From NCBI RefSeq assembly GCF_009720775.1, contig NZ_WNKW01000005.1:1-64000 (forward strand): 64,000 bases of DNA. The letters are read 5' to 3'. Under the pieces are notes generated by a model, which saw nothing but the letters and a program-made list of their open reading frames with translations, had not been told where the DNA came from and searched no databases. The translations under genes were made by a program, and so were the position numbers. Source of the stretch: Pseudoduganella danionis. Its GTDB lineage: Bacteria; Pseudomonadota; Gammaproteobacteria; Burkholderiales; Burkholderiaceae_D. How positions within the stretch are numbered: position 1 is the stretch's first letter; every line of letters starts with the position of its first letter. Positions 18,227 to 27,177 of the stretch are shown in pieces.

Positions 18227-19234
18227 ATGAAAGCGAACAGCATCGAGCCGGCGGTCTTGCTAGAAGTTATCCGTGTCCAAACGGAAATTGCCCGTTTGGG
18301 CCTGGACTTGGGTGGCGTCATGCATCTGGTGTGCCAGTATGCTTCGTCGCTATGCCATGCAGATGGCGCGGTGGTGGAGCTGGCGGAAGGCGACGAGATG
18401 GTGTATCGCGCCACGGCCGGCATAGCCGAAGGCCAGCTCGGCTTGCGCCTGCAGCGTAGCGGCAGCCTGTCGGGCCTATGCGTGACAGAAAACCGCATCC
18501 TCCAATGTGACGACTCGGAAACTGATCCGCGCGTGGATCGGCCTGCCTGCCGCAAGGTCGGCTTCCGCTCCATGCTCGTGGTGCCATTGCGCCACGATAG
18601 CCACATCGTCGGGGTGCTGAAAGTCATCGCCACCCGCACCCACGCGTTCAGTCCCGAAATCGCATTGATACTGGGTTTGTTATCCGAGCTGATTGGAGCC
18701 GCCATCTTCAATGCTGCCAAATACGAGTCCAGCGACCTGTACATTCGGGCGACCCATGACGATTTGACCGGCATCGCCAATCGCTCCCTGTTCTACGACC
18801 GTTTGCGCCAGCAATTGGCCGTGGCACGGCGTTCGCGCAGCCGCCTGGGTATCATGAGCATCGATCTGGATGGCTTGAAAACCATCAATGATAGCCGCGG
18901 ACACCGGGCAGGCGATGCTGCCATTTGCGAAGCGGCAGAGCGCATCCGCAGGGTGTTGCGTGAAGGTGATCTGGTCGCCCGTCTGGGCGGTGATGAGTTT
19001 GCCGTACTGCTCCCCAATGTACGGGACCGTGCCAGCATGGAAGACAAATGTGCACTATTCAGGCAGGCCATCAGCGCGCCTTTCATGTACGAAGCCCGTG
19101 AATTGGCGCTGGCCGCCAGCATAGGCTATGCAATCTGTCCCGAACATGGTTACGATCTGGATGAACTGATGGATCAGGCCGATCAATCCATGTACCGCGC
19201 CAAGCAGCAACGCCTGCTTGCAGTGGAAAAATAA
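18227..19234 (+). CDS. GAF-domain diguanylate cyclase
   Basis: The 335-residue soluble protein has an N-terminal GAF domain (about 20-170) and a C-terminal GGDEF domain (about 180-335). The active-site motif is intact (RLGGDEF), and an inhibitory RxxD site (REGD) sits five residues before it, so it should make c-di-GMP from GTP and be feedback-inhibited. I chose the ATG at 18227, which has GGTGGG about 8 bases upstream; an upstream ATG at 18164 would add 21 residues without a ribosome site. It is transcribed alone, upstream of the hybrid kinase/HD-GYP pair. Confidence 0.9.
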   Translation: MKANSIEPAVLLEVIRVQTEIARLGLDLGGVMHLVCQYASSLCHADGAVVELAEGDEMVYRATAGIAEGQLGLRLQRSGSLSGLCVTENRILQCDDSETDPRVDRPACRKVGFRSMLVVPLRHDSHIVGVLKVIATRTHAFSPEIALILGLLSELIGAAIFNAAKYESSDLYIRATHDDLTGIANRSLFYDRLRQQLAVARRSRSRLGIMSIDLDGLKTINDSRGHRAGDAAICEAAERIRRVLREGDLVARLGGDEFAVLLPNVRDRASMEDKCALFRQAISAPFMYEARELALAASIGYAICPEHGYDLDELMDQADQSMYRAKQQRLLAVEK

Positions 19235-19455
19235 GCGGCAGGCCGCCACGCCGGCCAACTGCTCGAGCGGCGACTACCCCTGCACGGCACGGCTGAGCAG
19301 CTAGCTGCTGTTGGAATAGTGGCGCAGGATATGCCACGACAGAGATAGAAATTCCACAATTGTCCAATACAAATCCTTGGAAAATTCCTGCCTAAGCTCA
19401 CTTAGCTGCGAATTTGCCCCCGCTTTATCTGTCCTGCATCAATAAGTTGCTTTAC

Positions 19456-19461
19456 TATAAT
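19456..19461 (+). promoter_or_regulatory. -10 box for the MHYT hybrid kinase gene
   Basis: A perfect TATAAT lies 60 bp before the ATG at 19521, inside the small inverted repeat CTTTA/TAAAG. No good -35 stands 16-18 bp upstream, so activation or an extended element may be needed. The preceding spacer also holds a 14-bp perfect palindrome at 19296-19309 of unknown meaning. Confidence 0.45.
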
Positions 19462-19520
19462 AAAGTGGCTGTCGTTGCAGCATACCCATGCCAGGATGAG
19501 CCCAAGTTCAGGATTTGCAC

Positions 19521-22500
19521 ATGTTCGAATATTTTTTTACCTCGCCCGGAATTTCCGAAGCTCTGTATGTGAGCGGCAGCTATTCCTTGCCTCTGGTAGC
19601 GCTCTCCATCCTGATCGCCGTATTCAGTTCCATGATGGCCATGCAGATGGCCGGGCTGGCCCAGCTGGCGGAAACCCGTTTGCACAAGCAGTTTGCCCTG
19701 CTGTCGGGTTCCGTGGCGCTAGGGGTAGGTATCTGGTCCATGCACTTCATCGGCATACTGGCCTACAGCTTCTGTGCCACGGTCAGCTATAGCAAGCTGC
19801 TGACTGCCATGTCCATGGTGCCCGGCATATTGGCGTCATGGTTTGCCCTGAACCTGCTCAGCAAGGACGATTTCAGCAAGCGCGAACTGCTGGTCAGCGG
19901 CACCGTGATGGGAGCCGGCATAGGCCTGATGCATTATTCGGGCATGGCCGCCATCCATATGGCGTATCTGCTGCGCTATGACTCGGGCTGGTTCTTGCTG
20001 TCGCTGGTGGTGGCGGTGGGCATGGCCGTGCTGGCCTTGTGGATACGCTTTGACCTCAAGCAGCGCGGCCGTCTGGGCAATTTGCCGGCGATCTTAATCG
20101 GTGGAACCGTGATGGGGCTGGCGATTTCAGCCATGCATTACACCGGCATGGCGGCGGCCCGTTTTATCAGCCTGTCCGGTACGGACGACGTTACCAGTGG
20201 CGAAGAGAACCATTATCTGGCACTGATTATCGCCATCGTGACGGTGATTGCCAGCGGTCTGATTTTGGCCGGCAATTTCCTGCTGCGCATGCGCCAGCTG
20301 TACAATCGCATGCAGGAAAATGAGGAGCGCCTGCGCGCGATAGTCGATACGGCGCTGGACGGCATCATCACCATCGATTCCAAGGGTACGGTGCTGGCGG
20401 CTAACGCTGCCGTCTCACGCATGTTTGGCTGGTCCAGCGAGGCGCTAATCGGGCGCAATGTGCATGTGCTGATGCCGGAGCCTTACCACAGCAAGCACAA
20501 TCAGTTCATCGCCGATTTTCTGGCGACGGGCAATGCGAAGGTGATAGGGCAGAGCCGCGAAGTGACGGCCCGCCGTGCCGATGGCACGACCTTCCCGATC
20601 CGGCTGGCCGTGGGGCAGGCGCACACCATGCGCGAACAGTTTTTCGTCGGCTTTGTTACCGATATCAGCGAACGCATCACCATGCAGACCGAACTGCAGG
20701 AGCGCGAAGCCAAATACCGCACGCTGATCGCCAACATCCCCGGCGTCTCTTTCCGCAGCAGAGTGGATGCCGAATGGAGCAAGATCTTCATCAGCGATTC
20801 CGTGCTGGCGCTGACGGGCTGGGGCCGCGAAGAGTTCATGAGCAAGCGGGTCAGCTATGCCGATCTGATACACCGTAACGATATCGACGCGGTGCGCACG
20901 GCCGTGGCTGACGCCATCGAGCAGCGCGTCTCCTACAGCATCGAGTACCGCATCCTGCGCCGCGATGGCAGCGAGCGCTGGTTATCGGAAAGCGCGGGCG
21001 GCGTGTACGGCGAGGATGGCAAAGCGCTGTGGATAGACGGCGTGATGCTCGATATTACCGCTTCCAAGATACAGGCAGCCGAATACCAGGGCATCGTGAT
21101 GGCGATTCGCAAATCGCTGGCCGTGGCAGAATTCGATATGCAGGGCAATATCCTCGATGTGAACGAGAATTTCGAGAAGCTGACCGGCTACAGCCTTGCT
21201 GAGCTGCAGGGCAAGAACCACAAGATGCTCTGCACGCCGGACGAAGCCGTCAGTGCTGACTATGCCGCGTTCTGGAACAAGCTGCGCGAAGGGCGTTTCC
21301 AGAGCGGCGAGTACCAGCGTGTCGGCAAGCATGGCAAAAAAGTGTGGCTGCAGGCAGCCTATAACCCCATCCTTGATACGGATGGCAAACCATGGAAAGT
21401 GGTGAAGCTGGCTGCCGATCTGGCGCAGAGAAAGGCGATCGAAGAAGACCTGATCAGCGCCAAAGATGTGGCCGAGCAGGCGTCGGCAGCCAAAGGCATG
21501 TTCCTGGCCAATATGAGCCACGAGATCCGCACACCGATGAATGCCATCATCGGCTTTACGGAAATCCTGTTGAAGACCGAGCTCGATCAGAAGCAGCGCG
21601 GCTATCTCAAAACGGTCAAACAGTCGGCCCGCTCGCTGCTGGGTCTGCTTAACGACATACTCGATACGGCCAAGCTGGAGCGCGGCGCCATCGAACTGGA
21701 GAGTCGCGATTTCTCGCTGCCCGAGCTTTGCGAGCAGCTGATCAGCACCTTCCGCATCCAGGCCGATGCGAAACATATCCGGCTCGATTATGACTACAGT
21801 GCCGCGTGCCCCGTGTACATCCGTTCGGACGAGCTCAGGCTGCGCCAGATACTGACCAATATACTGGGCAATGCGGTGAAATTCACCGAGCAAGGGCAGG
21901 TGGCGCTGCGCGTGGGCGCCAGCGCGGGCCAGTTGAATTTTGTGATCGAGGATAGCGGCATCGGCATTTCCGCCGACCGCATCGACAGTATCTTTGCGCC
22001 TTTCACTCAGGCTGATGCTTCGATGTCGCGCCGCTTCGGTGGAACAGGGCTGGGCACGACCATTGCCAAACAGCTGGTCGATCTGATGGATGGCGAAATC
22101 AAGGTCAGTAGCGTGCTGGGGCAGGGTAGCCGTTTTGAAATACGCATTCCTCTGCTGGTCGGTAGTGGCGCCGCAGCCACCAAGGCAGTGCGTCACACGG
22201 AACTGCCGCCGCTGACCATTCTGATTGCGGACGATGTGCCGGAAAATCTGGAGTTGCTGCGTCTGATGCTCGAAGATAAAGGCCATACGGTGCAGGCGGC
22301 ACATGGCGGTCAGGCCGCCGTGCAAGCGTTCGAGGCTGGCCAGTTCGATGTGATATTGATGGATGTGCAGATGCCGGATGTCGACGGACTGGAAGCCACG
22401 CGGCGCATACTGGCCAGTGCCGCGGCCAGCGGACGGGCGGCGCCGGAAGTGGTCGCGCTCACGGCCAGTGTGCTGAGCAAGGACCGCGATGCAGCGATTG

Positions 22501-23180
22501 CTGCCGGCATGCGCGGCTTTGCCACCAAACCCGTGAATCTGGCGGAGCTCGAAGATGAAATCCTGCGCGTACTCGGTCATGTCGAGCAGCCGGCGCCGGC
22601 CGCATCATTTGCTGCCGTGGTCGCAAGTGATGTCTGGCTGGACTGGAATGGCGCATTGAGCCGCTGGCGCGAACCGGCCAGCCTGCTTAAAGCCATCAGC
22701 AATTTCCTCGCCAGTGGCGAGCTGCTGCAAGGGCTGACGGCGAGCGCGCCCGCCGAACAGATTATTGCGACCGCACATAGGATCAAGGGCGCGGCCGCCA
22801 ATCTGGGTTTGAACCGGGTGGTCGCCGCGGCCGCAGCCATCGAGAATGGCGCAGCCTTCGATGCTGACGCGCTGCAGCTGCTGCAGCACGCGCTGGAACA
22901 GGCCCGTAGCGAACTGGATAAACTACAGAACGAGGCGGAAACGCAGCGCGGCGTAGCACCTGTCCACGCCGTCATCGATATGCCAGCGCTACTCAGCCGT
23001 TTGCAGCTAGCCTTCAGTCGCAGTACGTTCGACGACGAGGCGATCGGCCTGCTGATGCCGGCGCTGGAAGCGGGGCCGGCGGCGCGATTGCAGGCAGCGC
23101 TGGACAATTTCGATTTCGAGCAGGCGCATCAAGAGATATCCGGGCTGATTCAGCAATTCGATCAGCCAGTTGCCCCATAA
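19521..23180 (+). CDS. MHYT-PAS-PAS-PAS hybrid histidine kinase with REC and HPt
   Basis: The 1219-residue inner-membrane sensor starts with a seven-TM MHYT domain (about 1-258) whose three motifs carry His75, His138 and His206, predicted in this family to bind a metal and sense a diatomic gas. PAS1 (about 270-385) closely resembles FixL and keeps His326 at the heme-ligand position. Two more PAS domains follow (about 398-515, 520-635), then HisKA (His667 in NMSHEIRTPMN), HATPase (GTGLGTTIAKQL), a receiver (Asp948) and an HPt domain (His1086 in AHRIKGAAANLG). I chose the ATG at 19521, with AGGA seven bases upstream, over a TTG two codons earlier. The HD-GYP gene begins 21 bp after its stop and is the likely output. 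Confidence 0.93.
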   Translation: MFEYFFTSPGISEALYVSGSYSLPLVALSILIAVFSSMMAMQMAGLAQLAETRLHKQFALLSGSVALGVGIWSMHFIGILAYSFCATVSYSKLLTAMSMVPGILASWFALNLLSKDDFSKRELLVSGTVMGAGIGLMHYSGMAAIHMAYLLRYDSGWFLLSLVVAVGMAVLALWIRFDLKQRGRLGNLPAILIGGTVMGLAISAMHYTGMAAARFISLSGTDDVTSGEENHYLALIIAIVTVIASGLILAGNFLLRMRQLYNRMQENEERLRAIVDTALDGIITIDSKGTVLAANAAVSRMFGWSSEALIGRNVHVLMPEPYHSKHNQFIADFLATGNAKVIGQSREVTARRADGTTFPIRLAVGQAHTMREQFFVGFVTDISERITMQTELQEREAKYRTLIANIPGVSFRSRVDAEWSKIFISDSVLALTGWGREEFMSKRVSYADLIHRNDIDAVRTAVADAIEQRVSYSIEYRILRRDGSERWLSESAGGVYGEDGKALWIDGVMLDITASKIQAAEYQGIVMAIRKSLAVAEFDMQGNILDVNENFEKLTGYSLAELQGKNHKMLCTPDEAVSADYAAFWNKLREGRFQSGEYQRVGKHGKKVWLQAAYNPILDTDGKPWKVVKLAADLAQRKAIEEDLISAKDVAEQASAAKGMFLANMSHEIRTPMNAIIGFTEILLKTELDQKQRGYLKTVKQSARSLLGLLNDILDTAKLERGAIELESRDFSLPELCEQLISTFRIQADAKHIRLDYDYSAACPVYIRSDELRLRQILTNILGNAVKFTEQGQVALRVGASAGQLNFVIEDSGIGISADRIDSIFAPFTQADASMSRRFGGTGLGTTIAKQLVDLMDGEIKVSSVLGQGSRFEIRIPLLVGSGAAATKAVRHTELPPLTILIADDVPENLELLRLMLEDKGHTVQAAHGGQAAVQAFEAGQFDVILMDVQMPDVDGLEATRRILASAAASGRAAPEVVALTASVLSKDRDAAIAAGMRGFATKPVNLAELEDEILRVLGHVEQPAPAASFAAVVASDVWLDWNGALSRWREPASLLKAISNFLASGELLQGLTASAPAEQIIATAHRIKGAAANLGLNRVVAAAAAIENGAAFDADALQLLQHALEQARSELDKLQNEAETQRGVAPVHAVIDMPALLSRLQLAFSRSTFDDEAIGLLMPALEAGPAARLQAALDNFDFEQAHQEISGLIQQFDQPVAP

Positions 23181-23201
23181 AGAACCCAAGCAGAGCCCCC
23201 T

Positions 23202-24185
23202 ATGATGAATTCACTTCCCAATTTGCTGCTGGTCGATGACGAGCCGACCAATCTACAGGTGCTGCGCAATATCTTGCAGGATGATTACCGGCTGCTGTTT
23301 GCCCGCAACGGCCAGAAGGCACTGGAACTGGCGGAACAGGAAAAGCCGGACCTGATCCTGCTCGATGTCATGATGCCGGGCATGACGGGGCTGGAAGTCT
23401 GCCGCAGCCTGAAGCAGCAGCCCGCTACCAGCAAGATACCGGTGATTTTCGTCACGGCCCTCAGTGATGCGGATGATGAAGCGACCGGCTTCGAGGCCGG
23501 TGCGGTCGATTACATCAGCAAGCCGGTGAGTCCGGCCGTGGTCAAGGCACGCGTGAAGACCCATCTGTCGCTGGTGCGCGCGGAAGAACTGGAAAAGACC
23601 CGTTTGCAGATCATCCATAAACTGGGCAAGGCGGCCGAGTACAAGGACAATGAAACTGGCATGCACGTGATCCGCATGAGCCATTTCGCGCGCCATCTGG
23701 CGCAGGCGGCGGGCTGTGATGGCGTGTTTGTCGAGCAGCTATTCGAAGCGGCCCCCATGCACGATATCGGCAAGATCGGCATCCCCGATGCCGTGCTGCT
23801 CAAGCCGGGCAAACTCGATGCCGACGAGTGGAAAATCATGCAGAGCCATGTCGATATCGGCGCCGAAATTCTCGGTGACGATGATTCCAGTCTGTTGCAG
23901 ATGGCGGCCAGCATCGCCCGCAATCACCACGAAAAATGGGATGGCAGCGGCTATCCGCGCGGCATCCGTGGCGAGCAGATTCCGCTGGAAGCCCGTATCG
24001 TGGCCATTGCCGATGTATTCGACGCGCTGACCAGTGTGCGTCCGTACAAGAGCGCCTGGACCATGGAAGAAGCTTTTGCGCTGATCAGAAAAGACGCCGG
24101 CAGCCATTTCGATCCGGTGCTGGCCGAATTGTTCCTGACGCTGGAAGCGCAGATCCGCGCGGTGCAGATCAGATGGGCTGACTGA
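23202..24185 (+). CDS. HD-GYP response regulator (RpfG-like c-di-GMP phosphodiesterase)
   Basis: The 327-residue protein has a receiver (about 7-125; LLVDDEPTN, Asp in LILLDVMMPGM, Lys in ISKPVSP) and an HD-GYP domain (about 140-320) with the metal-binding HDIGKIGIPD and the HHEKWDGSGYPRG signature. HD-GYP enzymes hydrolyse c-di-GMP to GMP. It lies 21 bp after the MHYT hybrid kinase and is very probably its phosphorelay partner. Confidence 0.93.
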   Translation: MMNSLPNLLLVDDEPTNLQVLRNILQDDYRLLFARNGQKALELAEQEKPDLILLDVMMPGMTGLEVCRSLKQQPATSKIPVIFVTALSDADDEATGFEAGAVDYISKPVSPAVVKARVKTHLSLVRAEELEKTRLQIIHKLGKAAEYKDNETGMHVIRMSHFARHLAQAAGCDGVFVEQLFEAAPMHDIGKIGIPDAVLLKPGKLDADEWKIMQSHVDIGAEILGDDDSSLLQMAASIARNHHEKWDGSGYPRGIRGEQIPLEARIVAIADVFDALTSVRPYKSAWTMEEAFALIRKDAGSHFDPVLAELFLTLEAQIRAVQIRWAD

Positions 24186-24306
24186 CGCGTACCGGCACGG
24201 ACTTGCGGCCAGCTTGTGCGGGTAAAAATGTTGCTGTTTTGCTAGCTAGGCCTGAGCGAAAGTGGTAAGGTGGCGAACTTCTCGTTTAACGCTAAAGCTA
24301 CTACCC

Positions 24307-26682
24307 ATGAAGTCCATGCCGTCCCGTCCGTCGCTGACGATACTCTCCGCTGCACTGCTGCTGAGCTGGCAGGCGCAAGCCCAAACCGCACCCTCCAAGG
24401 AAAAGGAAGCAGCCAAGCCGGTTGCCGCGCCACTGGCTGCCCAGGGTGCCAATACTGCGGCGCAGGAAGCGCCGGTAACGCCGGTGGTCAACGTGGTCAG
24501 CGAGCGCCAGACCAATCGCATCGACCGTCAGGTGTATGACATCAAAAACGACGCCAGCACGTCGGGTGCGTCGGTGGGCGACGTGCTGAACAACGTGCCA
24601 TCCGTGAACGTCGATCCGAACGGCACCGTGCGTCTGCGCGGCAGCGAGCGCGTCACCGTGCTGGTGGATGGCAAACCGACGGCCCAGATGCAGGGTGAAA
24701 ATCGTGCCGCCGCGATCAATGCACTGCCGGCCGAGAACTATGAATCGGTGCAGGTGATTAACAACCCGGGCGCGGAATTCGGCAACGAGGCTGGTGGCGG
24801 CCCGATACTGAATCTGATTACGCGCCGTTACACCAAGCCCGGTGGCAATGGCAGTGTGGCCAGCAATATTGGTCCGGCCGGGCGCAAGAGTGCTTTCGCC
24901 AATGGCAGCTACAGCGCCGGCTATGCGTCGGTGAATGGTACTTTCAACTATCGCCGCGACGGCAATGAGTCCGATACGGATGGCATGCGCGAACGCATCG
25001 ATCCGGCCAGCGGCAGCGTGAGCCGCTTGCACCAGACTTCGCAGCGCAGCGGCCTGACGGAATTCATACAGGGCGGCGTAGGCGGACGCTACAACTACAA
25101 CGAGCGCGATACGCTGACGGGATCGGTGTCGCTGAACAAGCGCGGCAATGATGCCCGCACCAATGAACATCTGAGCGACTTCGGCACGGGCAACACGCCG
25201 CTGGTGGATTACCTGACCCATCGCACTGCCAGTGGCGATGCGCTCAATCACGAATTCGTCGCAGGCTGGGAGCGCCGCTTCAATACGGATGGCGAAAGCC
25301 TGAAGGTCGATCTGCGCCACTCCTCGAACAACAATAATGTGGATACGGCCGCGCTGTATCAGCCGCTGAGCCTGCCTGTGATCGCGGCGCCCGTGCTGCG
25401 TAACTACACCCAGAACGTGGAGACCCAGGTGCGTCTGACGGACCTGAGTACGGATTTTTCCGGCAAGGTGGGGGGCGGTTTCCTGACTGCGGGCGGACGT
25501 TGGCAGCGCACGCGCCAGACCAGCGACTATCGCTATCTATTCCTCGATACGGGCGCGCTCGATAGCCGCCGCAGCAATCTGTTCGAGTTGTCACAGGATG
25601 TGACTGCTGCCTATACGACCTATGAACTGCCGATCAACCCGCTATGGTCATTCAAAGGCGGCTTGCGCGTCGAGCATACGGAGCTGGACCTGAATCAGGT
25701 CAGCACCAATGTGCAGGCTAGCAATCGCTACACCAATTATCTGCCCAGCCTGTTCCTGACCTACAAGCTGGATCAGTTCTCCAATCTGCGCCTGTCGTAC
25801 GCAGACCGCATTTCGCGCCCGAATGCGGGCGACCTGAATCCTTTCGTCAATTACGCCAGCGAGTATTCCATCAGTTCCGGCAACCCGCATCTGCATCCGG
25901 TCAAGCTGCACTCGCTGGAACTGGGCTACGAGACCAAGATCAAGGGACTGGCGCCAGCCAGCCTGCGCGCCTATCTGCGCCATGAATCGGATGTGATTAC
26001 GGAGCGTCGCACTTTTGTCAGTCCGACCACGCTGCTGACCACCAAGGAAAATGAAGGCGACCGTGCAGCAGGCGGGGTGGAGTTCTCCATCATGGCCATG
26101 ATTCCGCCGAATATCAAGGTCGGCGGTATGACGCTGCCATCGATCCGCTTCATGTTCAATGGTAACTGGGGCTATGTCGAGCAGGATCGTCTGGGCTTGC
26201 TGGGACCGACTGGTGAGAAACGCCGTACGCCGTCGCTGGGGCTGCAGGGCGGCGCGCAGTGGAGCATCACGCCGGAAGATACGCTGACCTTTATGACCTT
26301 CCGTCAAGGCAAACAGTTGTCGGGCGAAGGCTATCGCGACCCGTTCAGCATGGTGAATCTGGCGCTCGAGCACAAATTCTCGCCGCGCCTGTCGCTCAAC
26401 ATCCGTGCCAATGACGTGCTGCGCGGTACCGACCAGCATTACCGCGTCGATACCGACATCCTGCGTGACCGCAATGATGTGAGCGTGCATCAGCGCCGGC
26501 TGTATGTGGGCCTGCGCTACACCTTTGGCGGCGTCACGGGCAACGATGCAGTGCGCAATGCGCTGCAGGCAGCCGGCCTGAATCCGGATAGCCAGGCCGG
26601 CAAAGATGCGATGCGCATGATCCAGGGCCAGCAGGCTAAGCCGGCCCCGGCCGAGAAGCCGGCCAGCGAGAAGAAAGACTAG
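24307..26682 (+). CDS. TonB-dependent receptor, CirA/FepA-like beta-barrel
   Basis: The 791-residue protein has a signal peptide (SLTILSAALLLSWQAQAQ), a plug (DVLNNVPSVNVDPNGTVRLRGSERVTVLVDGKPTA, with QVINNPGAEFGNEAGGGPILNLITRR) and a long barrel. The plug wording matches outer-membrane beta-barrel receptors for which the ligand is often unknown. The frame is open upstream to a GTG at 24262, but the ATG at 24307 gives a normal signal peptide. An intrinsic terminator follows at once, so the gene is monocistronic. The C-terminal tail (about 30 residues, Pro/Ala/Lys rich) extends beyond the last strand, which is unusual. Confidence 0.88.
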   Translation: MKSMPSRPSLTILSAALLLSWQAQAQTAPSKEKEAAKPVAAPLAAQGANTAAQEAPVTPVVNVVSERQTNRIDRQVYDIKNDASTSGASVGDVLNNVPSVNVDPNGTVRLRGSERVTVLVDGKPTAQMQGENRAAAINALPAENYESVQVINNPGAEFGNEAGGGPILNLITRRYTKPGGNGSVASNIGPAGRKSAFANGSYSAGYASVNGTFNYRRDGNESDTDGMRERIDPASGSVSRLHQTSQRSGLTEFIQGGVGGRYNYNERDTLTGSVSLNKRGNDARTNEHLSDFGTGNTPLVDYLTHRTASGDALNHEFVAGWERRFNTDGESLKVDLRHSSNNNNVDTAALYQPLSLPVIAAPVLRNYTQNVETQVRLTDLSTDFSGKVGGGFLTAGGRWQRTRQTSDYRYLFLDTGALDSRRSNLFELSQDVTAAYTTYELPINPLWSFKGGLRVEHTELDLNQVSTNVQASNRYTNYLPSLFLTYKLDQFSNLRLSYADRISRPNAGDLNPFVNYASEYSISSGNPHLHPVKLHSLELGYETKIKGLAPASLRAYLRHESDVITERRTFVSPTTLLTTKENEGDRAAGGVEFSIMAMIPPNIKVGGMTLPSIRFMFNGNWGYVEQDRLGLLGPTGEKRRTPSLGLQGGAQWSITPEDTLTFMTFRQGKQLSGEGYRDPFSMVNLALEHKFSPRLSLNIRANDVLRGTDQHYRVDTDILRDRNDVSVHQRRLYVGLRYTFGGVTGNDAVRNALQAAGLNPDSQAGKDAMRMIQGQQAKPAPAEKPASEKKD

Positions 26683-26692
26683 GCAAGCCGGG

Positions 26693-26727
26693 CGCGCAAC
26701 CCAGCCTAGGGATTGCGCGGTTTTTTT
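26693..26727 (+). terminator. Rho-independent terminator after the CirA-like receptor gene
   Basis: The stem CGCGCAACCC (26693-26702) pairs with GGG-A-TTGCGCG (26709-26719) with one bulged A and a 6-nt loop. A single G and then seven T residues (26721-26727) follow. Confidence 0.9.
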
Positions 26728-26763
26728 GCTATGATGTCGCGCGTTGCAATACGGAAGTAATGG

Positions 26764-27093
26764 ATGGTAGCAGGCATACAATCAGGCTGGTGGAAAGCCG
26801 CGCGTGAGCGTGGCTACTGGCGCTCGGCTGTCAGCCTGCTGGCGGCACTGAGTTTCCTGCTGCTGGTATCGGCTTCCGTTACGCACGTTCATAAAAGTTC
26901 GGCCACGATACATGATTGCGCCGTGTGCGCGGTGGTGGCCGATAAGCTGGCCGACACACCTGTGCCGCCAGTGCTGGCGCCCGCGCACCAGCCACCGTGC
27001 TTCCCACTGCCTGCTGCCAGAGCCAGCCTGCTCATCGCGAGCAATGTGCGCTGGCTGCCGCCCGGACGTGGTCCGCCCTCTGCCTCTGTGTAG
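26764..27093 (+). CDS. DUF2946-type small membrane/periplasmic protein
   Basis: The 109-residue protein has one N-terminal TM or signal helix (about 22-42, SLLAALSFLLLVSAS) followed by a metal-binding-like pattern THVH, HDCAVC, and a C-terminus ending RGPPSASV. This matches DUF2946 proteins, often found beside TonB receptors and heavy-metal, especially copper, genes. The cluster of three His and two Cys just outside the membrane could bind metal; that is inference. GGAAG lies seven bases before the ATG. The next receptor gene begins 84 bp downstream. Confidence 0.75.
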   Translation: MVAGIQSGWWKAARERGYWRSAVSLLAALSFLLLVSASVTHVHKSSATIHDCAVCAVVADKLADTPVPPVLAPAHQPPCFPLPAARASLLIASNVRWLPPGRGPPSASV

Positions 27094-27177
27094 TTCTTCA
27101 ACGTTATTCCATTTCATTCGGGCCGTGCGCGGGATCGCCTGCGCCTGCCCGTAGCGTTCACTATACCGAGGTTTACC

